From RGIG4608 sp045651165 (GTDB lineage: Bacteria; Bacillota; Clostridia; Oscillospirales; CAG-272): a DNA stretch of 64,000 nucleotides. Shown here in pieces: positions 7,591-15,479 of this stretch. The DNA lies in contig JAZRRX010000013.1 in the NCBI GenBank assembly GCA_045651165.1, positions 73,547 to 137,546 of the forward strand, written 5' to 3'. The notes beneath the pieces were generated by a model that worked only from the letters and a program-made list of their open reading frames with translations, was not told where the DNA came from and did not search any database. The position numbers were made by a program, and so were the translations under genes. Within the stretch, counting starts at the first letter, position 1, and the number at the start of each line of letters is the position of its first letter.

Positions 7591-8286
7591 ATGGCTAAAT
7601 ACGGTAAGAAATATTCCGATAGCGCAAAGCTTATCGAAAAGAACAGAACTTATGAGCCCGCTGAAGCTCTTGCACTCGTTTGCCAGACTTCTAAGGCAAA
7701 ATTCGATGAAACAATCGAGCTCCACCTTCGTTTGGGCGTTGACTCTCGTCACGCTGACCAACAGGTTCGTGGTGCAGTAGTACTTCCCAACGGTACAGGT
7801 AAGACAGTTAGAACACTTGTATTTGCTAAGGGTGACAAGGCAGAAGCTGCTAAGGCAGCAGGTGCTGACTACGTTGGCGAACTTGATATGGTTGAAAAGA
7901 TCACAAAAGAAAACTGGTTCGAATTCGACGTTGTTATCGCTTCTCCCGACATGATGGGCGTTGTTGGTCGTCTTGGTAAGATCTTGGGTCCCAAGGGCCT
8001 TATGCCCAACCCCAAGGCAGGTACAGTTACTCCTGACGTAGCAAAAGCAGTTGTTGAAGCAAAAGCTGGTAAGATTGAATACCGTCTTGATAAGACAAAC
8101 ATCATCCACTGCCCCATTGGTAAGGCTTCTTTCGGTCCCGAAAAGCTTGCTGAGAACTTTAACACTCTCGTTGGTGCAGTTATCAAAGCAAAGCCCGCTG
8201 CTGCTAAGGGTCAGTACATTAAGAGCTGCGTAATCGCATCTACAATGGGCCCCGGCATCAAGATTAACCAGGCTAAGCTCGGTTAA
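7591..8286 (+). CDS. rplA: 50S ribosomal protein L1
   Basis: This 231-residue protein forms the L1 stalk and commonly represses its own operon. Recognisable segments include DETIELHLRLGVD, VRGAVVLPNGTGK, the GRLGKILGPKGLMPNPKAGTV signature, and the TMGPGIKI end. ATG 7591 has AAGGAGGAG upstream; TTG 7585 falls inside the spacing. Unlike many bacteria, rplJ and rplL do not follow; secG comes next. Confidence 0.98.
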   Translation: MAKYGKKYSDSAKLIEKNRTYEPAEALALVCQTSKAKFDETIELHLRLGVDSRHADQQVRGAVVLPNGTGKTVRTLVFAKGDKAEAAKAAGADYVGELDMVEKITKENWFEFDVVIASPDMMGVVGRLGKILGPKGLMPNPKAGTVTPDVAKAVVEAKAGKIEYRLDKTNIIHCPIGKASFGPEKLAENFNTLVGAVIKAKPAAAKGQYIKSCVIASTMGPGIKINQAKLG

Positions 8287-8330
8287 TTTGACATTGTGAA
8301 CTCATAATTAAATTTTTGGAGGAAATTACA

Positions 8331-8561
8331 ATGACAATCGCATTGGGAATTTTGGTTATTCTTGTAACAATCGCTCTTACAATACTCGTTCTTATGCAGT
8401 CCGGTAAGGGCAAGGAGCTCTCCGGTGCTATCGCAGGCGGAAACAACTCCTACCTTGGCAATTCCAAGACAAGCGACAAGGATAAACTCATTTTTAAAGT
8501 AACAGCAGTACTCGCAGCTGTACTCGTAGTTTTGATACTCGCTCTTTACATTATTGCTTAA
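8331..8561 (+). CDS. secG: SecG, preprotein translocase subunit
   Basis: This 76-residue protein has two membrane helices (about residues 2-24 and 55-75) joined by a glycine-rich loop with LMQSGKGKELSGAIAGG, which is the SecG signature. It assists SecYE during protein export. TTGGAGG precedes ATG 8331. Placement 44 bases after rplA is unusual, since secG commonly sits near rnr or smpB in Bacillota. A strong terminator closes the block. Confidence 0.92.
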   Translation: MTIALGILVILVTIALTILVLMQSGKGKELSGAIAGGNNSYLGNSKTSDKDKLIFKVTAVLAAVLVVLILALYIIA

Positions 8562-8574
8562 ACAATAATTAAAA

Positions 8575-8610
8575 TAAAAACACCTCGTGAATTTCACGAG
8601 GTGTTTTTTT
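8575..8610. terminator. bidirectional terminator after secG
   Basis: The stem CACCTCGTGA (8581-8590) pairs with TCACGAGGTG (8594-8603), flanked by A and T tracts. It serves secG and the converging ruvX gene. Confidence 0.9.
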
Positions 8611-9061
8611 ATTTATTCTGCATATACTTCAACTTATCAAGCGCGTTTTGAAGAATTATTTGTGCAGAGAGTGTGTCAACAACTCCCTTTCTTTTTGCAC
8701 CGCGAGTGTTCGTTTCGTTAAGAAAGCGCGTTGCTGCCATAGTTGACAAACGTTCATCAAAAAATGCAACGGGGATTTCGGGCATTCTCTCGTTCAAGAG
8801 CGATGCGAGTTCCTTTATTCTGTCTGCACGAAATCCTTGTGAGCCGTCCATATTAACAGGCAAACCTAAAACTATGCCCACTATTCTCTGTTCCTTGCAA
8901 ATTTCGGCTATCGCGTCTGCGACCTTAACTATTCCACCGGGAGAAATATATCCTATGCCCGATGCCAAAATTCTTGATGGGTCGGACACCGCAAGTCCCG
9001 TTCTTTTATCTCCAAAATCAATGCCAAGGAGTTTGCCTTGGGTTTCTAAAATTCTATCCAT
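8609..9061 (-). CDS. ruvX: RuvX/YqgF, RNase H-fold nuclease
   Basis: This 150-residue protein belongs to the YqgF family, implicated in Holliday junction resolution and in processing pre-16S rRNA 5' ends. Motifs are LGIDFGDKRTGLAVSD near the N-terminus (catalytic Asp), IVGIVLGLPVNMDG (about residues 60-75), and FFDERLSTMAA with its conserved acidic pair. Length is normal. AAAGGTAA lies before ATG 9061. It converges with secG over a shared terminator. Confidence 0.93.
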   Translation of the reverse strand: MDRILETQGKLLGIDFGDKRTGLAVSDPSRILASGIGYISPGGIVKVADAIAEICKEQRIVGIVLGLPVNMDGSQGFRADRIKELASLLNERMPEIPVAFFDERLSTMAATRFLNETNTRGAKRKGVVDTLSAQIILQNALDKLKYMQNK

Positions 9062-9228
9062 AATTGTTACCTTTCAATTTGTTGATTTGATTATATCAAA
9101 AAAACATTACTTTGTCAAATATACTTGCTCATATTTTTATTAATTTATCAAATTTTTGTATAAAGATAAAATTTAGGGCAAAAATACTACTATCAAAGCA
9201 AAAATTATGCAGAGAAAGGAATTTAATT

Positions 9229-9927
9229 ATGTTTGATAAAGAAAAATTTATGCAAAATCTTAAGGAAAACAAAGCCGTTTACATCACGGCAATCTCAATT
9301 TTACTTGCAATGATTGTAATTGTTGCTGCCGTGGTAGCCACTAACAGAAACAAACAAACCACACCAAACGTTACAACTCAAAGACCAACAACTACCACCA
9401 CAGTTAAACCATCACTTCCGGATGATGATCCCACAAGTAATGTTGGCTCAAAACTCCCAACTTTTTCACTTCCTGTTTCAGGCAAACTTTTGAATGTTCA
9501 CGACTCCGAACTTCAAGTGTTCTCTCCCACAATGAACGATTACAGAGTTCATCTTGGCGTTGATATCCTTGCCAATGACGGAGCGCCCGTATGTGCAGTG
9601 GCAGATGGCACTGTAATTCAAATTTGGGAAGACGTAAGAATGGGTCAGTGCATCGCAGTTAAGCATAACGGAGATGCAGTTTCCATTTATAAGAATGTTT
9701 CAGCTGAGCTTCCTCAAGGAATTATTGAGGGCGCAAAGGTAAGAGCAGGTCAGCAAATTGCAACAGTTGGTTCAACTGCAATGGTTGAAATTGCGGACGA
9801 GCCCCACCTCCATTTTGAAATGACAGTTGGTGGTCTTTCAGTTGACCCCCTTGAGTACTTCTCCTCTAATGATGTAGCAACCCTTAGCAAAGATACCGCT
9901 TACGAGCAAACAGCAACAGAAAAATAA
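9229..9927 (+). CDS. M23 peptidase-domain membrane protein, SpoIIQ-like
   Basis: The protein has 232 residues. A short cytoplasmic N-terminus and one membrane helix (about 17-37) precede a Thr/Pro linker with a TTTTT stretch and an M23 (LytM) domain (about 85-215). Zinc motifs appear intact: HLGVD near residue 107 and HLHFE near 195. Size and layout resemble clostridial SpoIIQ, the forespore half of the SpoIIQ-SpoIIIAH channel that needs the zinc-binding histidine. A general cell-wall endopeptidase is the alternative. ATG 9229 has AGAAAGGA upstream. The neighbours give no sporulation context. Confidence 0.75.
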   Translation: MFDKEKFMQNLKENKAVYITAISILLAMIVIVAAVVATNRNKQTTPNVTTQRPTTTTTVKPSLPDDDPTSNVGSKLPTFSLPVSGKLLNVHDSELQVFSPTMNDYRVHLGVDILANDGAPVCAVADGTVIQIWEDVRMGQCIAVKHNGDAVSIYKNVSAELPQGIIEGAKVRAGQQIATVGSTAMVEIADEPHLHFEMTVGGLSVDPLEYFSSNDVATLSKDTAYEQTATEK

Positions 9928-9933
9928 GCAAGT

Positions 9934-9963
9934 AAAAAAGCTCCCTCTCGGGAGCTTTTTTGT
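9934..9963. terminator. bidirectional terminator
   Basis: AAAAAAGCTCCC and GGGAGCTTTTTT flank a 3-base loop at 9935-9961. It ends the M23 gene and the converging lipoprotein gene. Confidence 0.9.
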
Positions 9964-9964
9964 A

Positions 9965-10501
9965 TTAATCGGGCAATGGCAAATCCTCACCACACACATC
10001 GCAGCAGTTGTTTTCGTCTAAATCTTGATGACGACAATAGGGACATTTATCACATTTAACGCCGTTTCCTTCAAACGTATGCTCACCCTGTGCCCAAACG
10101 ATATCTATAATGGGACCCTTGCTTCCATCGTAAGCCATCCAATGCCCTTTTTCAGTATAATACCATTTAGCCGTCATTTTATCGCTGACATCTTCTGAAC
10201 ATTTATCACAAATATTATCACTGTTTTGGTCAAGATGTTCCAGACAAATTTCGGGGCCTACATACGCACCGCAAATATCACAATGCAAGTCAGCATCATA
10301 ATTGATATGCTCCTCAACTATTTCGGGCCACGGACAACCACAGGTATATTCGCGCCAATGCACAAGCTCGTTATACTTGTATTCTCCCCAAATATGCTCC
10401 GTGCAATCTCTTTTACCAATGGGCTCTGCCTCGGAAAAACCACAGGCAAAAAGCATTAATATAACCATTACTAACAATAATAAAACTAAAATTCTTTTCA
10501 C
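9965..10501 (-). CDS. Cys-rich lipoprotein in an ECF sigma operon
   Basis: This 178-residue protein has a hydrophobic signal ending in a lipobox-like MLFACG (Cys at about 20). The mature part is rich in Cys, Asp and His, with repeats of the form H-x2-D/N-x-N-x2-C-D-x-C (QNSDNICDKC, LDENNCCDVC, DADLHCDIC) and an HWREYTCGC motif. The motif also occurs in the protein at 48348. The spacing suggests metal-binding modules, but no function is known. The start is GTG 10501, one base after the anti-sigma stop, with GGAGAGG upstream, so it is the third gene of the sigma operon. Confidence 0.7.
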   Translation of the reverse strand: MKRILVLLLLVMVILMLFACGFSEAEPIGKRDCTEHIWGEYKYNELVHWREYTCGCPWPEIVEEHINYDADLHCDICGAYVGPEICLEHLDQNSDNICDKCSEDVSDKMTAKWYYTEKGHWMAYDGSKGPIIDIVWAQGEHTFEGNGVKCDKCPYCRHQDLDENNCCDVCGEDLPLPD

Positions 10502-10502
10502 G

Positions 10503-11111
10503 TCATTCCTCTCCTAAATTTGTATCTATCTTTGTGGAAAAGTAAAAATAATATCCATCAAAAAGCTCAACTACTATCCCCTTATCATTCATTGACGAAG
10601 TGAAAACACCTGCATACTCATATATCGGGCATTCAAATTGTGTATTATTAGAATTATCAGTTACAATCACCGTTCCAATATATTCACCTTTAACTTCTTC
10701 TGAAACATCGTCAAGTTCCTCATCTACGACTCCGTCAGCAAGGTTTTCCGAAAGGATTTTTATATATTTGTGTCCGTTGTATTCAAAAGTAAAGGTGTAT
10801 AACAATGAGGTGTTGGAATTTTGATCTTCCGGTTTCAAATTACCTGGGAGATTAGTGGTCGGAGGTACTATTTGAGTTTCGGGATTTAAAGTTCCTGTAT
10901 TCTCATTTTTCAGCTTGTTATCAAAAAAAGTGGGCAATATAAATGTTGAAACACTCAAAATAATCACCAAACATGCAGCGACAGGCGCATATCTCATCAT
11001 TTGCCTCTGCCTTGTAATTTTTCTTTGAGCTTTTTCTTTTTCACTTACGTATTCTTCAACGAGGTCATAGTCAATATAATTAAGAGCATTATTAAAATCT
11101 TCTTTTCTCAT
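10503..11111 (-). CDS. probable anti-sigma factor
   Basis: This 202-residue protein has a cytoplasmic N-terminal segment of about 40 residues (acidic then basic), one membrane helix (about 42-63: APVAACLVIILSVSTFIL) and an extracellular domain of about 135 residues preceded by a Thr/Pro/Asn linker. This topology and the 4-base ATGA overlap with the upstream sigma gene support an anti-sigma role. The outer domain, with YNGHKYIKILSENLADG, is not one I can name. The signal sensed is unknown. Confidence 0.7.
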   Translation of the reverse strand: MRKEDFNNALNYIDYDLVEEYVSEKEKAQRKITRQRQMMRYAPVAACLVIILSVSTFILPTFFDNKLKNENTGTLNPETQIVPPTTNLPGNLKPEDQNSNTSLLYTFTFEYNGHKYIKILSENLADGVVDEELDDVSEEVKGEYIGTVIVTDNSNNTQFECPIYEYAGVFTSSMNDKGIVVELFDGYYFYFSTKIDTNLGEE

Positions 11112-11695
11112 ACTCTATATCCCTCCCTTTCAAGCACTTCCTTTAGTCCCGACTTGATAAGAGCAATTTCCTTGTTCACGGTGGATTTGCTCGTTCCAAG
11201 CTCGCGAGCCACTTTATCAATGGGCTCTGCCATATAATAACGACTCATAAATATATATCTCTGTCTTTTGCTGAGTAAACGCAGATAGTCACTTATAATC
11301 TTGCCAAGCTGTTCTGCTTGTATCTCTCGAACTATAGAATTTTCAGCCATAATATCCCCCAATTCCTCAAGAGAGTCGGTCATATTCGATGGAATGCGCT
11401 TTTCTCTGTTCTTTGAGTTATATCTATTTATTGCCACACGGCGAATAATAGTGGTTAAAAATGCCTTCAAATAATTAGGGCGCTCGGGTGGAATTGCCTC
11501 CCACGTGCCAAGGTATGTATCGTTAAGACATTCCTCGCAATCTTCGTTGCTATAAAGAATATTATACGCTATCGTAAACAGATATTTTCTATATTTGAAA
11601 TCAGTTTCATCAATTGCGCTCTCATCTCTCTGCCAATACAATTCAATTATATCTTCATCAGAAAGCGGAGTTTTTATCTTCTTGAACAGTACCAT
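11108..11695 (-). CDS. ECF-type RNA polymerase sigma factor
   Basis: This 195-residue protein has sigma region 2 (about residues 30-95: YLFTIAYNILYSNEDCEECLNDTYLGTWEAI) and region 4 (about 135-190: LLSKRQRYIFMSRYYM and a helix-turn-helix VARELGTSKSTVNKEI). Region 1.1 and region 3 are absent, as in ECF sigmas. ATG 11695 fits AAAGGTG six bases upstream better than GTG 11704, which lies in that site. It heads a three-gene operon with its anti-sigma and a Cys-rich lipoprotein. Confidence 0.87.
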   Translation of the reverse strand: MVLFKKIKTPLSDEDIIELYWQRDESAIDETDFKYRKYLFTIAYNILYSNEDCEECLNDTYLGTWEAIPPERPNYLKAFLTTIIRRVAINRYNSKNREKRIPSNMTDSLEELGDIMAENSIVREIQAEQLGKIISDYLRLLSKRQRYIFMSRYYMAEPIDKVARELGTSKSTVNKEIALIKSGLKEVLEREGYRV

Positions 11696-11784
11696 AGAAT
11701 TCACCTTTCATAGTTCTTCATAAATATAAGTCAACAAAATCTCAAAAAAGTGTAATAAATTTTGAATATTTTTTACTATTTGCG

Positions 11785-11812
11785 CAAAAAGCTCCCTTGT
11801 GGGAGCTTTTTC
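11785..11812. terminator. bidirectional terminator
   Basis: AAAAAGCTCCC (11786-11796) pairs with GGGAGCTTTTT (11801-11811). It lies downstream of the minus-strand TVP38-like gene at 11825 and before the sigma operon promoter region. Confidence 0.85.
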
Positions 11813-11824
11813 GCATTTTTGAGC

Positions 11825-12499
11825 TTATTTAAGCTCCTGTTTTTTCTTCTTTTTTCTAAAATATATTGTCATAACCAAAACCATGAGGCAATCGATAACT
11901 ATTGCACTCCAAAAGATGGGTGAGCGCAAGGATTCCATTAAATTCATATCCTTACCAATTATGACATAGCTTATCGCACTTGGCAAGATGGCAATTCCGT
12001 TTGCAATCATATAAGGAATATATTTGAGTCCTGCAGAGCCAAAAAGAAGTCCCAGACACTCATTTGATAAGTTTAGAGCGCGAAGCGTAAAGCTCAACAA
12101 AAACAGGTTTTCGCTTGCCTCAAAATACGGACGCGCCTTAGGTATTTTCCCAAGTATTTTTTGAATCCAATCGTCTTTTGTAAGTCTTCCAATCCAATAA
12201 GGAACTGAAAGATTTACTATTGTGCCGACAATGACCGTCATAAGTGCCACAGGAAAATCGAGCAGAGCCATGGTAGAAATAGCTATAACAGCATACGGCA
12301 AGAAAACAACAACGCCCTTGATAATAAAAGCAAGAATTACTGCGCATGAAGTGATTACGGGATATCCTCGCGTTAATTCAAGGAAATCTCTAACCGAAAA
12401 ATCTTCATTAATAGAAAGATATATTAAAAAACTTAAAACACATATTCCCATCAGGGTTATGGGAATATATTGAATCATTTTTTTGCGATTTATTTTCAT
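11825..12499 (-). CDS. TVP38/TMEM64 (VTT-domain) membrane protein
   Basis: This 224-residue protein has about six membrane helices. The VTT (SNARE-associated/DedA-like) core is recognisable from the LPYAVIAISTMALLDFP stretch through VGTIVNLSVPYWIGRL and the re-entrant FLLSFTLRALNLSNECLG segment. Family members act in lipid scrambling or membrane homeostasis, but the exact substrate is unsettled. Its ATG overlaps the MATE stop by 4 bases, so the two are translationally coupled. Confidence 0.8.
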   Translation of the reverse strand: MKINRKKMIQYIPITLMGICVLSFLIYLSINEDFSVRDFLELTRGYPVITSCAVILAFIIKGVVVFLPYAVIAISTMALLDFPVALMTVIVGTIVNLSVPYWIGRLTKDDWIQKILGKIPKARPYFEASENLFLLSFTLRALNLSNECLGLLFGSAGLKYIPYMIANGIAILPSAISYVIIGKDMNLMESLRSPIFWSAIVIDCLMVLVMTIYFRKKKKKQELK

Positions 12500-13857
12500 A
12501 AATTCTCCTTTGCCTCGGCCGTTGAGGGAGTAACTTTAAAAAATCTGATAAAGAACGGCAATGTAATTATTCCCGTTAAAACATCAGCCACACCCTGCGC
12601 CATAATTATACCTTCAAGCCCCCAAAGCGCGCTTGTCAAAAGTAAAACGGGGATAAGTACGGCGCCCGAGCGCAATATTGCCATGGAAGATGCCATTGCC
12701 GCCTTTCGTATGCTTTGATAAAGCATATTGCAAGCAACTGAAATTGGCAGGAACCAAAGTCCAATTGAGGCATATCTCATAGCAGGTGTTCCAACAGCTA
12801 TAACCTCGATGTCCTTTTGGAAAAGTGAAACGATTGTTGGGGCAAATATAAATCCAAGAGTCGCAAGTACGCCAACAGCTACTGTTCCAAACACAATAAG
12901 GAATTTGCTTCCCTTTTTAACTCTATCATATTCTTTAAGTTCATAATTGAATGATGCAAATGGCTGATATCCTTGACCAATTCCCAATCCCACGCACATT
13001 ACAAATGAAGAATATTTCTGCACTATGCTCATAGCGGCAATTGGTGCATCTCCAAAGGGTTTAATGAGGTTGTTAAGAAGTCCGTTTGAAATTGAAGTGA
13101 GTCCTTGACGGAAAAGTGAAGGCAATCCCATTTTGAAAATATTGAAATAAACCTCAGCCTCTTTTGCCATAAGTTTGAATGAAATTCTACTTTGCGCATA
13201 TTTTAAATATAAAGTCAACAATAAAATAAAACTTATAACCTGAGAAACAGCAGTTGACAAGCCTGCACCGTAAACTCCCATACCAAGAACTTTTATAAGT
13301 ATATAGTCACCTGCGATATTCAAAATTCCACCCGCGGTAAGACCAAACATAGCATAAAATGCCTTCCCCTCATATCTCAATACATTGTTGAGTACGAGTG
13401 AACAAATAAGAAACGGACACGAAATGAGTATCCACATGCCATAATCTTTAGCGTAGGGTAATATGGTTTCAGTACTACCAAGAAATCTTAAAAATGGCTC
13501 AAGTAATGCAAGCCCTAACGATGTCATAAGCAACCCCATTGTACCCCCTGCAACAAAAGCAGTTGTGGTGTAAGTGGATGCTCTATCAAGATTTCTCAGC
13601 GCAAGATATTTTGCCACGAATGTGCCAGAGCCGTGCCCTAACATAAAGGCTATTGCCTGAATAATGCACTGCAAAGTAAAAAGAATACCCGTAGCAGCCT
13701 GCGCGCTATCACCAAGACCACCAACGAAATAAGTATCTGCCATATTATAAATGTTTGTTATGAGCATGGATATGGTGGTTGGTATTCCTAACGATATTAT
13801 TATTTTAGAAACCGATTCTTCGGTCATTCTCTTGTGATATGCTTCTGATCTATCCAT
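12496..13857 (-). CDS. MATE family efflux transporter
   Basis: This 453-residue protein has about twelve predicted helices in two homologous halves. The opening IISLGIPTTISMLITNIYNMADTYFV and the GTMGLLMTSLGLALLEP and GIGQGYQPFASFNY segments are typical of NorM/DinF-type MATE exporters, which use Na+ or H+ gradients to expel cationic drugs or metabolites. GTGAGGAT precedes ATG 13857. It is the first gene of a two-gene operon with the TVP38-like protein. Substrate is not predictable. Confidence 0.92.
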   Translation of the reverse strand: MDRSEAYHKRMTEESVSKIIISLGIPTTISMLITNIYNMADTYFVGGLGDSAQAATGILFTLQCIIQAIAFMLGHGSGTFVAKYLALRNLDRASTYTTTAFVAGGTMGLLMTSLGLALLEPFLRFLGSTETILPYAKDYGMWILISCPFLICSLVLNNVLRYEGKAFYAMFGLTAGGILNIAGDYILIKVLGMGVYGAGLSTAVSQVISFILLLTLYLKYAQSRISFKLMAKEAEVYFNIFKMGLPSLFRQGLTSISNGLLNNLIKPFGDAPIAAMSIVQKYSSFVMCVGLGIGQGYQPFASFNYELKEYDRVKKGSKFLIVFGTVAVGVLATLGFIFAPTIVSLFQKDIEVIAVGTPAMRYASIGLWFLPISVACNMLYQSIRKAAMASSMAILRSGAVLIPVLLLTSALWGLEGIIMAQGVADVLTGIITLPFFIRFFKVTPSTAEAKENL

Positions 13858-13955
13858 TTTATCCTCACTTAATATGTGATTTAATATCTCAATTTATATT
13901 TTGCTTAATCTAATTTAATAATATCATATTCCTTTTATTTTGTCAAAGATAAATC

Positions 13956-13984
13956 TTGATTTTTTGCTCGATTTATGATAACAT
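13956..13984 (+). promoter_or_regulatory. probable dut promoter
   Basis: TTGATT (13956-13961) and TAACAT (13979-13984) have a 17-bp spacer. The -10 is imperfect, but the position 35 bases before the start codon fits. Confidence 0.45.
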
Positions 13985-14018
13985 AATAGTATAAAATGCT
14001 ATCTTTAGGGAGAAAAAT

Positions 14019-14459
14019 ATGAAATATAACGTAAAAATTAAAAAATTAAATCAAAATGCAATAATTCCCACATACGGTTCTCCTTTTTCTGCTGGCGCTG
14101 ACCTTTATTCTGCTATGGATGATATAACCATTGCCCCCCACGCAACAACTCTCATAAAAACAGGTCTTGCCCTTGAATTGCCCGTGGGATTTGCAGGTCT
14201 TATATATGCTAGAAGTGGTCTTGCTTCAAAGCGCGGTCTTGCTCCCGCAAACAAGGTTGGCGTTATTGACTGCGACTATCGTGGTGAGGTTATGGTAGCA
14301 CTCCACAATCACAGCGAAACAGAACAAACAGTTGCAAAAGGTGAGCGCATTGCTCAACTTGTTATAACCCCCTATGTAGTGGCTGATTTCGAGGAAGCGG
14401 ACGAGCTTTCTGAAACGGTACGCGGTGAGGGTGGCTTTGGATCAACCGGAACAAAATAA
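14019..14459 (+). CDS. dut: dUTP diphosphatase
   Basis: This 146-residue trimeric dUTPase hydrolyses dUTP to dUMP and pyrophosphate, limiting uracil in DNA and feeding dTMP synthesis. All five motifs are present in order: AGADLYSA, ARSGLA, GVIDCDYRGE, GERIAQLV and the C-terminal GEGGFGSTG. The catalytic Asp is in motif 3 (about residue 89). GGGAGAA precedes ATG 14019. The hydrolase gene follows 15 bases later and is probably cotranscribed. Confidence 0.97.
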   Translation: MKYNVKIKKLNQNAIIPTYGSPFSAGADLYSAMDDITIAPHATTLIKTGLALELPVGFAGLIYARSGLASKRGLAPANKVGVIDCDYRGEVMVALHNHSETEQTVAKGERIAQLVITPYVVADFEEADELSETVRGEGGFGSTGTK

Positions 14460-14474
14460 TTTTTGGAGAAAATT

Positions 14475-15434
14475 ATGAAACGTAAAACAAAATTCGCTCT
14501 TGGCACACTCGCCGTGGTTGGTGGAGTTGCCGCAGGATTTGCGATTAACAAGAAAATAGAAAATCTCGTTGACGAGCATTTGCATCGCGATGGAATTTCC
14601 GTTATCAAGCATAATTTGATGAATAAGAAAAATCGTGAAGATTTTGCTAACAATCCCGAGGTTATATTGGGACATCTTTTCTATGCAACTACTCCTCAAA
14701 TAAATATTTCAATTCTAAATAGCGAAGGCAGACATATTAATGCTATGCTCTATAAACAAGATAACGAATGCTCGAAATATGCCATAGTTGTTCATGGCTA
14801 TCGTGCATCCGTCAAGTCAGTTTCATATCTTGCCAAAAGATATTTTGAAGCGGGATACAATGTAGTCCTTCCCTATCTTCGCGCGCATCTCGGCAGTGAT
14901 TACGACTATTCAACTATGGGTTGGCATGAACGATTTGACATCGTTGATTGGATAAATTATATAGATACCACCGATTTGAATGCCAAAATCGTTCTTCACG
15001 GTGTTTCAATGGGTGCATCCACTGTTATGATGACTACGGGAGAAAAACTCCCATCATCAGTTGTTTGCGCTATTGAGGATTGTGGATATACTTCGGTATA
15101 TGATGCATACACCTATAAAATACCCAAGATAATGAAAATTCCCGCATTCCCTTGCATAGATATCTTCAGACGCGCTATAAAGAAAAGAGTTGGCTTTGAT
15201 ATTAAGGAAGCATCTGCACTTGAGCAGGTAAAGAAATCTAACACGCCAACGCTCTTTATTCACGGCAGTGATGATACAGTCGTGCCTGTAAATATGGTGC
15301 ATGAGCTTTATCTCTGCGCTTCTTGTGAAAAGGAATTACTCGTTTTCAAACGCGCTAACCACGAGATGTCAGCACTCCTCTACCCCGATAAATATTGGGG
15401 CAAGGTTTGGGAATTTATTGAAAAATATGAATAA
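14475..15434 (+). CDS. alpha/beta hydrolase, membrane-anchored
   Basis: This 319-residue protein has a short N-terminal hydrophobic segment (about residues 7-22) that could be a signal anchor. The hydrolase core shows VVHGYRAS (oxyanion region), the nucleophile elbow GVSMGAS, an acid in HGSDDTVVP and a histidine in ANHEMS, completing a Ser-Asp-His triad. It resembles the YqkD/YfhR-type serine hydrolases common in Bacillota, whose substrates are mostly unknown. ATG 14475 has TTGGAG 6 bases upstream; TTG 14463 overlaps that site. Confidence 0.85.
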   Translation: MKRKTKFALGTLAVVGGVAAGFAINKKIENLVDEHLHRDGISVIKHNLMNKKNREDFANNPEVILGHLFYATTPQINISILNSEGRHINAMLYKQDNECSKYAIVVHGYRASVKSVSYLAKRYFEAGYNVVLPYLRAHLGSDYDYSTMGWHERFDIVDWINYIDTTDLNAKIVLHGVSMGASTVMMTTGEKLPSSVVCAIEDCGYTSVYDAYTYKIPKIMKIPAFPCIDIFRRAIKKRVGFDIKEASALEQVKKSNTPTLFIHGSDDTVVPVNMVHELYLCASCEKELLVFKRANHEMSALLYPDKYWGKVWEFIEKYE

Positions 15435-15437
15435 AAA

Positions 15438-15475
15438 ATAATAGGAAGCCGTTTGGCTTCCTTTGTTTTTGTTTA
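15438..15475. terminator. terminator after the hydrolase, shared with the LRR gene
   Basis: GGAAGCC (15444-15450) pairs with GGCTTCC (15455-15461), with A-rich and T-rich flanks. It lies between converging genes. Confidence 0.8.
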
Positions 15476-15479
15476 ATTA

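Noticed and set aside
7330..8109. Long open frame opposite rplK and rplA
   Set aside because: It is antisense to two certain ribosomal-protein genes, Cys/Asn-rich without domain logic, and arises from biased codons.
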